In this document: in pieces, positions 54,901 to 63,532 of the stretch
Layout of the letters: every line of letters starts with the position of its first letter
Position numbering within the stretch: the stretch's first letter is position 1
Source of the DNA: Amorphoplanes friuliensis DSM 7358
Lineage (GTDB): Bacteria; Actinomycetota; Actinomycetes; Mycobacteriales; Micromonosporaceae
Length of the DNA: 64,000 nucleotides
Direction of reading: 5' to 3'
Assembly: GCF_000494755.1 (NCBI RefSeq)
Contig: NC_022657.1
Coordinates: forward strand, 1,650,001-1,714,000
Notes under the pieces: model-generated
What the model was told of the DNA's origin: nothing
The model's input: the letters and a program-made list of their open reading frames with translations, nothing else
The model's database searches: none
Program-made: the position numbers and the translations under genes

Positions 54901-55040
54901 TGCCAACCGAGCCGCGGCCTGCCGAACCGAGCCGCGGCCTGCCGAACCGAGCCGCGGCCTGCTGACTGAGCCGCGGCCTGGTGACCGAGTCGCCTGGTGA
55001 CCAAGCCGTGGCCTGCTGACTGAGCCTCGGCCTGTCGACC
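54901..55040. repeat. imperfect 19-20-bp tandem repeats, intergenic
   Basis: About seven to eight units of the type CCGAACCGAGCCGCGGCCTG are visible. The first copies are nearly identical (54904-54920, 54921-54940, 54941-54960), and later ones are shortened and diverged (ending in CTGACTGAGCC or GTGACC). The region 54855-55197 is free of genes. CGAACCG also makes up the large array at 61347-61479. Confidence 0.8.
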
Positions 55041-55135
55041 GACCAGCCGGTTCCTGCGCCGGCCTCGGATTTGCGGCCTCCGCGATTCGGTCGCGCGTGG
55101 TGCGACGTCGAGCCGGCCGACCCTGGAAACAACTC

Positions 55136-55169
55136 AGGCACCGCTGGACCCGAAGGTCCTGCGGTGCCT
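55136..55169 (-). terminator. terminator of rpsT
   Basis: AGGCACCGCTGGACC (55136-55150) pairs with GGTCCTGCGGTGCCT (55155-55169) with one mismatch and a CGAA loop. It lies 28 bp beyond the rpsT stop on the minus strand. Confidence 0.85.
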
Positions 55170-55197
55170 TGAGGTGTGGTCGATGACCAGCCTGCGG

Positions 55198-55464
55198 TCA
55201 GGCAGACAGCGAGGCGACCCGCTTGGCGATGGCCGACTTCCGGTTCGCCGCCTGGTTCTTGTGAATGACGCCCTTGCTAACAGCCTTGTCGAGCTGGCGC
55301 GAGGCGTCACGCAGCAGCGCGGTAGCCGACTCGTTGTTGCCGGCCTCGCTCGCCTCGTTCAGCTTGCGGATCACGGTCTTCAGCGACGACTTGACCGACT
55401 TGTTGCGCAGCCGGGCCTTCTCGTTCTGCCGGTTGCGCTTGATCTGGGACTTGATGTTCGCCAC
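55198..55464 (-). CDS. rpsT: 30S ribosomal protein S20
   Basis: This 88-residue basic protein begins [21 protein letters not shown] and ends [11 protein letters not shown]. It is the complete three-helix S20, with normal length. It is encoded opposite to holA, as in other actinobacteria. The small ORFs antisense to it are not genes. Confidence 0.97.
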   Translation of the reverse strand: MANIKSQIKRNRQNEKARLRNKSVKSSLKTVIRKLNEASEAGNNESATALLRDASRQLDKAVSKGVIHKNQAANRKSAIAKRVASLSA

Positions 55465-55572
55465 GCGACAGCCTTGTCCTGACTAGTTCGGATGATGTGC
55501 ACGGACGGTGGAGACACAGCAGGAAGCAACGTCACCACACGCGACGAACCAATGTATCAGGCCCGCTCGGCG

Positions 55573-55597
55573 CCGCCCAAATCGCTAGGTCGGGCGG
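55573..55597 (-). terminator. possible terminator after the APH-family gene
   Basis: CCGCCC (55573-55578) and GGGCGG (55592-55597) form a 6-bp stem with a 13-nt loop. It lies 16 bp beyond the stop of the minus-strand kinase gene. The stem is short, so confidence is modest. Confidence 0.45.
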
Positions 55598-55612
55598 ATG
55601 GCAAAAGCCCAG

Positions 55613-56581
55613 CTAGACGGCCCAACCGCGACGTTCGGCGAGCCACGCCAGCGCCTGGTTCCCGCTGAAGCGCTGATGCTGGCGACTGTGAGGCGAAGCA
55701 CTGCTCGGACCGCCGGCCGCCCGCGTCAGCCAGTATCCGCCGAGCGCGGCCAGCGCCCCGTCCACCCCGTCCGGCGGCGGGTCCCACGGTGCCAGCGCGG
55801 CGTCGGTGTCCAGGCCACTCGCGTACGCCGTGACCAGCAGCGTCACCGTGTCGAACCACTGCGCACCGAGACACGGCCAGGTCCAGTCACAGAGCCTGGC
55901 TCTCCCGTACGCGTCCAGGAGCACGTTGTCCACGCGCAGGTCGCCGTGCAGCATGCCGGGCCCGGCAACCAGGTCCGGGAGCCCTTGCTCCAGAGCGGCC
56001 AGCTCACCGAGCCTTCCGGGCACCCAATCCGGTACGGGCGGCAGCGGCGCACGCCCGGCCGCGATCTCGGACCACCACGACAACTCGTCCCGCACGATGG
56101 CGCCGAGCGGCGGCAGCCCCAGGCCCAGCAACTCCGCCGACGGCCGCGCCAGCGCCTCCGCCGAGACCCGCCAGGCCTCGAGAGCCGCGGCCAGGTCGGC
56201 GGGCGTCCACGGCAGGTTGGGCACGTGGCCGTCGACGGCTTCGAGACACAGCACGTAGTAGCCGCCGGCCTGCAGCGTCCACCGCGGTCGCGCCGCCGGG
56301 ACCTCCGAGGGCAGTGCGGCTGTGATGGCCGCCTCACGGGCGTACCAGTCGGAGATCGGTTCGCTGAGCGGCGCGGCCTTCACGAAGGCCCGGGCGCCGT
56401 CCGCCGTCGTCACCAGCGCGGCGAACGCCCTGGTGAAGCCACCGCCCGCGCTGGCCGAGGCCGTGACGGGCCCGCCGAGCCGCGAGCTCACCGCATCCCG
56501 CACGGCGGCGGGCAGATCGGTCCAATCCGGGCGTACGGCCGTAGCGCCGTAAGCGACGTCGGGCAGGGAGACCACACGCAT
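55613..56581 (-). CDS. phosphotransferase, aminoglycoside/choline kinase-like (APH family)
   Basis: This 322-residue kinase has the catalytic loop LHGDLRVDNVLL (Brenner motif HGDxxxxN, about 208-220) and the metal-binding CDWTW, in place of the common DFG/DWE. The N-terminal lobe has FVKAAPL (lysine) and the linker YVLCLEAVDGH. The family phosphorylates aminoglycosides, macrolides, choline or other small alcohols, and the substrate here is unknown. The ATG is placed at 56581, 53 bp from the divergent gene. Upstream in-frame sequence overlaps that gene and is discarded. Confidence 0.9.
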   Translation of the reverse strand: MRVVSLPDVAYGATAVRPDWTDLPAAVRDAVSSRLGGPVTASASAGGGFTRAFAALVTTADGARAFVKAAPLSEPISDWYAREAAITAALPSEVPAARPRWTLQAGGYYVLCLEAVDGHVPNLPWTPADLAAALEAWRVSAEALARPSAELLGLGLPPLGAIVRDELSWWSEIAAGRAPLPPVPDWVPGRLGELAALEQGLPDLVAGPGMLHGDLRVDNVLLDAYGRARLCDWTWPCLGAQWFDTVTLLVTAYASGLDTDAALAPWDPPPDGVDGALAALGGYWLTRAAGGPSSASPHSRQHQRFSGNQALAWLAERRGWAV

Positions 56582-56633
56582 GCCCCCATCCTGCCTCCCC
56601 GTTTTTGTCGTACCCGGCTGGCAGGCTGTGCCC

Positions 56634-57167
56634 ATGAGAACGGACGACTTCTGGGCGGTCATCGACCGGGCGACCGCCGACCGGCCGGGTTCGCCCGACG
56701 AGGTGGCCAAACGTGCCATCGCCGAGCTGGCCACCCGCGACCCCGACGAGATCGAGGCCTGGGGCCGCCACCTGGACAAGGTCATGGCCGCCTCGGGCAA
56801 GGAAGACCTCTGGGCCGCGGCCTATCTGATCAACGGCGGCGCGTCGGACGAGGGCTTCGACAACTTCCGCGGATGGCTGATCGCCAACGGCCGGGACGTG
56901 GTCGCGCGCGCGGTTCCCGACCCCGACTCGCTGGCCGATCTCCCTGCAGTCCAGGCCGCCGCCTCGACCGGTGCAGTTTTTGAGGCCGAAGAGGTCCTGA
57001 CCATCGCGGGCGAGGCTTACCAGCAGGCCACCGGCACCGAGCTCCCCTCGAAGGAGACGGCACCCAACCGCCCCGACGCGGCGATGCTGTGGGATTTCGA
57101 CAACGAGGAGGAGATGCAGAAACGCCTGCCCCGCCTCTCCGCACTCTTTCTGGAGCCGCCGGACTGA
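56634..57167 (+). CDS. DUF4240 domain protein
   Basis: This 177-residue cytoplasmic protein begins MRTDDFWAVIDRATADRPG, the typical start of DUF4240. It continues with EIEAWGRHLD, LWAAAYLINGGASDEGFDNFRGWLIANGRD and a C-terminal LWDFDNEEEMQKRLPRL. The function is unknown. ATG 56634 is preceded by CAGGCT with 6-nt spacing, suggesting a leaderless mRNA. The longer ORF start lies in the promoter region. It is transcribed divergently from the kinase gene. Confidence 0.9.
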   Translation: MRTDDFWAVIDRATADRPGSPDEVAKRAIAELATRDPDEIEAWGRHLDKVMAASGKEDLWAAAYLINGGASDEGFDNFRGWLIANGRDVVARAVPDPDSLADLPAVQAAASTGAVFEAEEVLTIAGEAYQQATGTELPSKETAPNRPDAAMLWDFDNEEEMQKRLPRLSALFLEPPD

Positions 57168-57258
57168 GCGCCCCGCCACCTGGCGGGAAATCGGGTCGAG
57201 CGGGCGTCGGCGCGTCAGCAGAATCGGGCGCATGGATGGTCACGAGGGAGAGCCGGGC

Positions 57259-58047
57259 ATGCAGGGTGCTGTCGCAGCAGTGAGCTGCAACGACGTCTAT
57301 TCGTTCACCAAGCCGACGCGTGGCGAGATCACTCTGGTCGCGGGTCTCGGCGTTGTCGGCGACGTGCACGCGGGGGTGACGGTTCGCCACCGGAGCCGGG
57401 TCGCCACGGACCCGCAGCAGCCCAATCTGCGCCAGGTTCACCTCATCCACGCGGAGCTGCACGACGAGGTCCGGCCGGAGGGTCACGAGGTGCCGGCGGG
57501 TGGCCTGGGTGAGAACGTCACCACCACCGGGATCGACCTCCTCGGTCTCCCGGTCGGCACGATCCTGCACTTCGACCCACCCGCGGGGTCCGTGACCACC
57601 TCCGTTCCCGCAGCGCCGGCCGCCCCTCGATTCGTCGCGGACGGGCTGTTCGAGGTCGAAGGGCCGCCCGGAGGCGCGGCGGTTGTCCTCGAGGCCGCCG
57701 CAAAGGCCACCCTCGAACCCCACATCGCCCCAGCGGTGGCAATTCTGGCCGCCCGCATCGAAGCCGCCGACCAGAGCGGGGCCACCGAAGAACAGCCCGG
57801 AGACCGGGCCGACGGCGAGAGCCAGGGACCGGCGGTGATCATCGCGGGGCTGCGGAACCCCTGTGTGCAGATCGATCGCTACCAGCCGGGCCTGCTCAAA
57901 CAGGTGCTCGGACGAAGCCCGGACGGCCGCATCGTGCGCAAGGCCGGCGTCATGGCCGTGGTTCTGCGGGGAGGCACCATCCGGCCCGGGGATGCGATCA
58001 CCGTCGACCTGCCTCCGGGCCCGCACGTGGCGCTCGACCGGGTGTGA
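57259..58047 (+). CDS. MOSC domain protein with an internal insertion
   Basis: This is a 262-residue protein. MOSC blocks are GDVHAG (about 34), QVHLIHAELHDEV, LGENVTTTGIDLLGLPVGTILHF, and GLRNPCVQIDRYQPGLL (about 197-213, with the conserved Cys 202), then MAVVLRGGTIRPGDAI. About 85 residues (107-191) are inserted between GTILHF and the strand before GLRNPC. MOSC proteins bind the molybdenum cofactor or move sulfur. ATG 57259 is chosen for GAGGGAGA 7 nt upstream; ATG 57232 would add 9 residues. Confidence 0.88.
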   Translation: MQGAVAAVSCNDVYSFTKPTRGEITLVAGLGVVGDVHAGVTVRHRSRVATDPQQPNLRQVHLIHAELHDEVRPEGHEVPAGGLGENVTTTGIDLLGLPVGTILHFDPPAGSVTTSVPAAPAAPRFVADGLFEVEGPPGGAAVVLEAAAKATLEPHIAPAVAILAARIEAADQSGATEEQPGDRADGESQGPAVIIAGLRNPCVQIDRYQPGLLKQVLGRSPDGRIVRKAGVMAVVLRGGTIRPGDAITVDLPPGPHVALDRV

Positions 58048-58167
58048 TCCGAGCGTTCGCCGGCGACGTGGGACGATAGACGTGGCCGGCGTCCTCGCCG
58101 GTGGTGGTCAGGCTGAGAAGGCCGGCCGCCTGTGGAGAACCAGCCCGCTTGAGAAGAACGGACGATC

Positions 58168-60042
58168 GTGCCTGGACCGCTCGACCCCGGCGTGAACATC
58201 ATCGGAGCGACCGATCCTCGTCGCATCCGCAACTTCTGCATCATCGCGCACATCGACCACGGGAAGTCGACCCTGGCCGACCGCATGTTGCAGATCACCG
58301 GGGTGGTCGACCCGCGGCAGATGCGTGCGCAGTATCTCGACCGGATGGACATCGAGCGCGAGCGTGGCATCACGATCAAGAGCCAGGCCGTGCGGATGCC
58401 CTGGGTGGTCCGTGAGGGCGGCCGGCAGGGCGACACCGCCGTTCTGAACATGATCGACACGCCGGGCCACGTCGACTTCACCTACGAGGTCTCGCGGAGC
58501 CTGGCCGCCTGTGAGGGCGCTGTCCTGCTCGTGGACGCCGCGCAGGGCATCGAGGCGCAGACTCTCGCCAACCTGTACCTGGCGATGGAGAACGACCTCC
58601 ACATCATCCCGGTGCTCAACAAGATCGACCTGCCGGCCGCGCAGCCCGAGAAGTACGCCGAGGAGCTCGCCAAGCTGATCGGCTGCGAGCCCGACGACGT
58701 GCTGCGGGTCTCCGGCAAGACCGGTGAGGGTGTCGCGCACCTGCTCGACGAGGTTGTCCGGCAGTTCCAGCCGCCGGTCGGTGACGCCACCGCCCCGGCC
58801 CGCGCCATGATCTTCGACTCGGTGTACGACGTCTACCGCGGCGTGGTCACCTACGTCCGCGTCATCGACGGCCGCATCGAGGCCCGCGACAAGATCAAGA
58901 TGATGTCCAACGGCACCGTGCACGAGCTGCTCGAGATCGGCGTCGTCTCTCCCGAGATGGAGAAGGCCGGCGCTCTCGGTGTCGGCGAGGTCGGCTACCT
59001 GATCACCGGTGTGAAGGACGTCCGCCAGTCCCGGGTCGGCGACACGGTCACCAACAACCAGCGGCCGGCCAAGGAGGCCCTCGGCGGTTACTCCGACCCG
59101 CGGCCGATGGTCTACTCCGGCCTCTACCCGATCGACGGCTCCGACTACCCTGCGCTGCGTGACGCGCTCGACAAGCTGCAGCTCAACGACGCCTCGCTCA
59201 CCTACGAGCCGGAGACCAGCGCCGCACTCGGTTTCGGGTTCCGCTGCGGCTTCCTGGGGCTGCTCCACCTCGAGATCATCGGCGAGCGGCTCGAACGCGA
59301 GTTCAACCTGGACCTGATCTCCACCGCGCCGAACGTCGTCTACCGGCTCTTCACCGAGGACGCCACCGAGCACGTCGTCACCAACCCGAGCGAGTTCCCC
59401 GACGGAAAGATCGCCGAGATCCACGAACCGGTGGTCCGGGCAACCGTCCTGGTCCCGAACGAGTTCGTCGGCGCGGTCATGGAGCTGTGCCAGAGCCGCC
59501 GCGGCCAGCTGCTCGGCATGGAGTACCTGTCCACCGAACGGGTGGAACTCCGCTACACCCTACCCCTCGGCGAGATCATCTTCGACTTCTTCGACCAGCT
59601 CAAGAGCAAGACGAAGGGCTACGCGTCCCTGGACTACGAGCCCTCCGGCGAGCAGGTCGCCGACCTGGTCAAGGTCGACATCCTGCTGCACGGCGAGCCC
59701 GTCGACGCGTTCAGCGCGATCGTCCACAAGGACAAGGCGTACAACTACGGCGTCACCATCGCCTCCAAGCTGCAAAAACTCATCCCGCGGCAGCAGTTCG
59801 AGGTGCCGATCCAGGCCGCCATCGGCAGCCGCATCATCGCCCGCGAAACCATCCGCGCCATCCGCAAGGACGTCCTTGCCAAGTGCTACGGCGGTGACAT
59901 CAGCCGGAAGCGCAAGCTGCTCGAGAAGCAGAAGGAAGGCAAGAAGCGCATGAAGATGGTCGGCCGTGTGGAGGTCCCGCAGGAGGCCTTCATCGCCGCA
60001 CTGTCGACGTCCGACTCAGGCGACAACAAAACCAAAAAATAG
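58168..60042 (+). CDS. lepA: elongation factor 4 (LepA)
   Basis: This 624-residue translational GTPase back-translocates or helps ribosome biogenesis. G1 is [10 protein letters not shown] (about 26-35), switch I has [11 protein letters not shown]3 is DTPGHVDF and G4 is NKIDLPAA. The C-terminal LepA-specific domain is complete with [21 protein letters not shown]. Start GTG 58168. A TAGACG hexamer near 58076 suggests a promoter with an 80-nt leader. Length and motifs are fully typical. Confidence 0.97.
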   Translation: MPGPLDPGVNIIGATDPRRIRNFCIIAHIDHGKSTLADRMLQITGVVDPRQMRAQYLDRMDIERERGITIKSQAVRMPWVVREGGRQGDTAVLNMIDTPGHVDFTYEVSRSLAACEGAVLLVDAAQGIEAQTLANLYLAMENDLHIIPVLNKIDLPAAQPEKYAEELAKLIGCEPDDVLRVSGKTGEGVAHLLDEVVRQFQPPVGDATAPARAMIFDSVYDVYRGVVTYVRVIDGRIEARDKIKMMSNGTVHELLEIGVVSPEMEKAGALGVGEVGYLITGVKDVRQSRVGDTVTNNQRPAKEALGGYSDPRPMVYSGLYPIDGSDYPALRDALDKLQLNDASLTYEPETSAALGFGFRCGFLGLLHLEIIGERLEREFNLDLISTAPNVVYRLFTEDATEHVVTNPSEFPDGKIAEIHEPVVRATVLVPNEFVGAVMELCQSRRGQLLGMEYLSTERVELRYTLPLGEIIFDFFDQLKSKTKGYASLDYEPSGEQVADLVKVDILLHGEPVDAFSAIVHKDKAYNYGVTIASKLQKLIPRQQFEVPIQAAIGSRIIARETIRAIRKDVLAKCYGGDISRKRKLLEKQKEGKKRMKMVGRVEVPQEAFIAALSTSDSGDNKTKK

Positions 60043-60056
60043 GGCGGTTTGGTTTT
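60028..60056 (+). terminator. AT-rich inverted repeat at the lepA stop
   Basis: AAAACCAAA (60028-60036) and TTTGGTTTT (60048-60056) are perfectly complementary with an 11-nt loop that contains the lepA stop codon. It could end lepA transcription or be part of the next promoter. Confidence 0.4.
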
Positions 60057-60072
60057 CGGGGAGTCCGGGAAC
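60047..60072 (+). promoter_or_regulatory. possible SigB/SigF-type promoter of the GlsB-like gene
   Basis: GTTT (60047-60050), 16 nt, then GGGAAC (60067-60072) resembles the stress sigma factor consensus GTTT-N14-16-GGGTAT. It lies 51 bp before the start codon of a stress-type gene. Confidence 0.35.
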
Positions 60073-60122
60073 ACTGGGGTCAGACGAACGCAACAACTGT
60101 TCTACCCCCGAGGAGACTCCCC

Positions 60123-60401
60123 ATGACCGTCACCAGCATTCTCGTCGCACTCGTCGTCGGCCTGATCATCGGCGCCCTGGGCCGCCTGGTCGTGCCCGGC
60201 AAGCAGAACATCCCGATCTGGCTCACGATGGTCATCGGCGTCGTAGCGGCCCTGCTCGGCACGGTCCTGGCCCGCGCCATCGGCGTCGACAAGACCGGCG
60301 GCATCGACTGGATCGAGCTGGCCTTCCAGGTCGTCCTCGCCGCCATCGGCGTCGCCCTGGTCGCCGGCACGGCTGGCCGTCGTCGTCGCAGCGTCCGCTA
60401 A
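60123..60401 (+). CDS. GlsB/YeaQ/YmgE family stress membrane protein
   Basis: This 92-residue protein has three hydrophobic helices and the family signature GLIIGALGRLVVPGKQNI (transglycosylase-associated protein group). A basic tail RRRRSVR ends it. The function is unknown, and members are often induced by general stress or acid. The ribosome binding site GAGGAGA precedes the ATG. Confidence 0.92.
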   Translation: MTVTSILVALVVGLIIGALGRLVVPGKQNIPIWLTMVIGVVAALLGTVLARAIGVDKTGGIDWIELAFQVVLAAIGVALVAGTAGRRRRSVR

Positions 60402-60415
60402 CTCGCACCACCCAG

Positions 60416-60450
60416 AACCCCGGATCCTCGCCAAGAGGGTCCGGGGTTTT
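60416..60450 (+). terminator. terminator of the GlsB-like gene
   Basis: AACCCCGGATCCTC (60416-60429) pairs with GAGGGTCCGGGGTT (60435-60448, one mismatch) and is followed by TT. It lies 14 bp after the stop. Confidence 0.88.
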
Positions 60451-60537
60451 GCTGTGCAATTACATTCTCTGCGGCCGGCGAGACGCAGCGCCAGGTAACG
60501 CCGACAGGTAGCACTTCGAATGATTTCGTAGGTCCGT

Positions 60538-60633
60538 GCATGGTGCTGACCGCCGCTCCCGCCGAGAACGGGCCCGAGCATCCAATCGCCTGGCGGCTCA
60601 TGAACGGAAGCCCGGGCCCTGCCAGCTCCGTGC
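60538..60633 (-). repeat. dispersed hairpin element with conserved 22-nt loop, copy C
   Basis: On the plus strand the arms are 60570-60583 (GGGCCCGAGCATCC) and 60606-60619 (GGAAGCCCGGGCCC), paired at 12 of 14 positions, around a loop at 60584-60605. The loop core is the reverse complement of TCATGAGCCGCCAGGCGATT, as in the other copies. It lies about 90 bp beyond the GlsB terminator at the edge of the repeat-rich tract. Strand matches the orientation of copies A and B given above. Confidence 0.78.
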
Positions 60634-60770
60634 TCCCACACCCGAACCCCAACTTCAGATCTAAGAACTCGGGCCTCGGGCCTCGGTTTTGGGTCTTGGG
60701 GCTTAGCTTTGGGTCTCGGGCCTGGGTGTTGGGCCTGGGTCTTGGGCGTCAGGTCTCGGGCTTCGGCTCC

Positions 60771-60805
60771 GAACCGAACCGAACCGAACCGAACCGAACC
60801 GAACC
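60771..60805. repeat. pentanucleotide tandem array, 7 x GAACC
   Basis: Seven perfect copies of GAACC lie in a row. It is preceded by CTCC and followed by GCGGATC. Such a tract is prone to slippage. Confidence 0.95.
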
Positions 60806-61346
60806 GCGGATCTCGAGCCCGCGCGAATCGGCTTTGGCCTCCGAACCTTTTCTCCAGGTTCGGACCCCGTGATGGCCCAACATCGCTGATGTTGTGTTGA
60901 TCATGCCAAGTTCTCGGGCCTCGAATCTCGGCTAAGGACTCCGGGTCGTGGATCTGAGGCCTCACAGCTCTGATCCGGGCGTCGGGCCGGGACCTCGGCC
61001 TCGTTAGGGCGTCAGGCCTAACTTTGGTCGAGCTTCCTGCCTTTGGTTCAGGCCGGTCGCGGTCGCAGTGGCGGGCACGGTCCTTTCCCCCGCCGTTCGG
61101 GATCTCGGCCCCCGCTTGGGTCTCAGATCTGGCCTCGATTCGGACTCAGGCCGCGCCGCCGACCCCGGCCCCGAGCCTCCGGCTCTAGGCTTTCGCCTCG
61201 GACAAAGCCGCAGCCGGTGGATGGCCAGTTTGTGCACGCTGCCCCGGCGTCACACCTCGGCCCTCGGACCCCTGGCCCTCGGATCCCCGGCCTGGGCCTC
61301 GAATAAAGCCTCTGACCTCGACTCGGCCCGAACCCGAACCCGGGTC

Positions 61347-61479
<133 letters not shown>

Positions 61480-61731
61480 GGATCTCGGACTTCGGATCTC
61501 GATCTCGATCTCGGACCTAACCTCGGGGCTCGATCTCGACTCCAGCTTCGGGCCTCGAACTCCAGCTTCGCGGCTTCGAATCTCCGGCACGGGCGGCGCT
61601 CATGCCGCTGGACGAGACCGTCGGCATTCCGCCCGCGGACGACGTCAGGCCTCGAACTCCGAGGGTCAGGCCTGGGAACTAGGACCCGGAACTCTCAAGC
61701 CGGCCCGAGCGCCAGGGACGCTGCGGTCCCG

Positions 61732-63375
61732 TCAGTAGCGGAATTTGTGCTGGGCGCTGCGGCGGTTGACCCAGGCCGGGAGTTCGTCCACGTGCTCCAG
61801 GTGGGGCACCTGCTCGACCGGGTCGTGGGAGCGGGTCACGTCGCGCATTGTCACCACGTAGCCCTGGACGAGGCGGTCTTCGCGGAGGTCGCGGTAGGTG
61901 GCTTCGACCAGGACCTGGCGTTCGTCCGGGCGTTGGAGGGCGCAGTAGACCACCCCGTCGCCCTGGTCGCGGAGGGCTCGGCGGACCTGGCCGCGGTCGT
62001 CGGGGTGAACCAGATCGTGGAGGGTGGCGAACGGGGGGAGTTCTTCGACGCCGAGGAGTTCGCGGAGGGCGGGGCTGGCGTACCGGATCTGCTGGTCCTC
62101 GTCGATGACCAGCATGACGTCGGCGGTGTTGCGGATGACCGCGCGCAGGTAGAGGTCGCTGTCGCGGCGGCCGACGGCTTCGACCAGGGAGATGCGGTCC
62201 AGGGCCAGGGCGGCCTGGCCGGCGAGGACCTCCAGGGCGTCGCGGGTGGCGGTGAGCATGTCTTTGCGGCCGGAGAGGACCAGGGCGCCGCCGTTCGGGC
62301 GGGCGACCGCCAGGGGTTCCAGCCACAGGGGACAGACCAGGGTGGCGTCGTCGGAGGACGCGGTTTTTTCGTCCAGCCACCAGCTTCGCGCGCGGGGGCC
62401 GGTGGGGGCGGCGGGGAGTGCTTCCAGGGTGAGCTGGCGGTCGTCGGTGGCGAAGACGACGCGTTTCACCTCGTGGGGTGGCAGGAGCTGGGCCACTGCG
62501 GCGCGGACGGCCTCGTCGACGGAGGCGTCGTCGGTGGCGGCGACCAGGACGGCGCTGGCCTCGCGGAGGGCGCGTTCGCGGGTGAGGGCCTGACTGGTCT
62601 GGGTGACGGAGTCGGCGAGGCGGGTGAACGTCAGGACCAGGGTGAGACCACCGGCCAGGGCGATCACCACGCCGTCGCGGACCTGGCCGGACACGGCTTC
62701 GATCAGCAGGACCAGCGGTGGTGTCGCCACGGAGAGGCCGAGCAGCGCCGCCCAGCGGCCCTGCCACGGGGGCGGCTGCGCGGGCGTGGGGCTCGTGAGC
62801 CGCGCCATCGACGGGTGCAGTGCCGCGCCGCCCCAGGCCAGGTAGAGCACGATGTATCCGGCCTCGGTCACGCTGCCGGGCGCCAGCGGGTAGAGGATGT
62901 CGCTGGCCAGCATGCCGAGGGCGCCGACGCCGAGCAGGACCGCGGACCAGTTGAACCAGGCCGCCACGATCAGGCGCACGGCCACGCCGACCAGGAGCAC
63001 ACCACCGATGACGTCGGCCGCCGAGATGTTGCCGAACTGACCGCTGTCGCCGATCACGAAGACCCAGATGACCAGCAGCGTGGCGCAGGCCAGGGCGCTC
63101 AGGTCGATGAGGCGGGTGCGGTTCATCAGGATCGCGCCGACGCGAGTGAGCTGCAGCAGGGCCAGCACGACAAAGCCGAACATCGACAGGTACGAGACGT
63201 CGGCGACGGCCATGCGGTCGAGGGCGTAGAAGACGTCACCGATGGCGAGCGAGGCGACAGCGGCGGCGAGCAGCAACCACGGGCCGATCCGGGCGGGCCT
63301 GTGACGGCTGATCCCGAGAACGACGGCGGTGATGCTCGCGGCTCCCAGAAGGATCCATTCGATGGCTTGGAGCAC
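61732..63375 (-). CDS. multi-pass membrane sensor with GAF-like and PAS domains, no output domain
   Basis: This is a 547-residue protein. Eight or so hydrophobic helices span residues 5-240. A GAF-like region follows at about 260-395 (LREASAVLVAATDDASVDEAV and AGQAALALDRISLVEAV). A PAS domain lies at about 405-520 (RNTADVMLVIDEDQQIRYASPALRELLGVEEL). The chain then ends in NRRSAQHKFRY. No kinase, GGDEF, EAL or PP2C domain follows. Such sensors in relatives are often joined to GGDEF-EAL, so the protein may be truncated or a natural sensor without output. The repeat tract begins immediately after its stop. Confidence 0.85.
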   Translation of the reverse strand: MLQAIEWILLGAASITAVVLGISRHRPARIGPWLLLAAAVASLAIGDVFYALDRMAVADVSYLSMFGFVVLALLQLTRVGAILMNRTRLIDLSALACATLLVIWVFVIGDSGQFGNISAADVIGGVLLVGVAVRLIVAAWFNWSAVLLGVGALGMLASDILYPLAPGSVTEAGYIVLYLAWGGAALHPSMARLTSPTPAQPPPWQGRWAALLGLSVATPPLVLLIEAVSGQVRDGVVIALAGGLTLVLTFTRLADSVTQTSQALTRERALREASAVLVAATDDASVDEAVRAAVAQLLPPHEVKRVVFATDDRQLTLEALPAAPTGPRARSWWLDEKTASSDDATLVCPLWLEPLAVARPNGGALVLSGRKDMLTATRDALEVLAGQAALALDRISLVEAVGRRDSDLYLRAVIRNTADVMLVIDEDQQIRYASPALRELLGVEELPPFATLHDLVHPDDRGQVRRALRDQGDGVVYCALQRPDERQVLVEATYRDLREDRLVQGYVVTMRDVTRSHDPVEQVPHLEHVDELPAWVNRRSAQHKFRY

Positions 63376-63532
63376 GACTAACTAGTACCAGTCGTGGTCT
63401 TGCCTGTCCATGTCGATGTATACGCAGCGCTATGACCTGGGAACATTTCCGTCACCACAGTGAGCAACGTGAATAAAGATGAATGCGAAAACAAATCACG
63501 GGTTTACCTGCTCACGCCCATCGATGAGCTGG
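63376..63532. other. intergenic region, promoter of the membrane sensor
   Basis: This 157-bp gap is less GC-rich than its surroundings (near 63440-63510 it is A-rich). It should contain the promoter of the minus-strand sensor gene and the 3' end of the next minus-strand gene. I see no clear hairpin or RNA gene. Confidence 0.4.
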
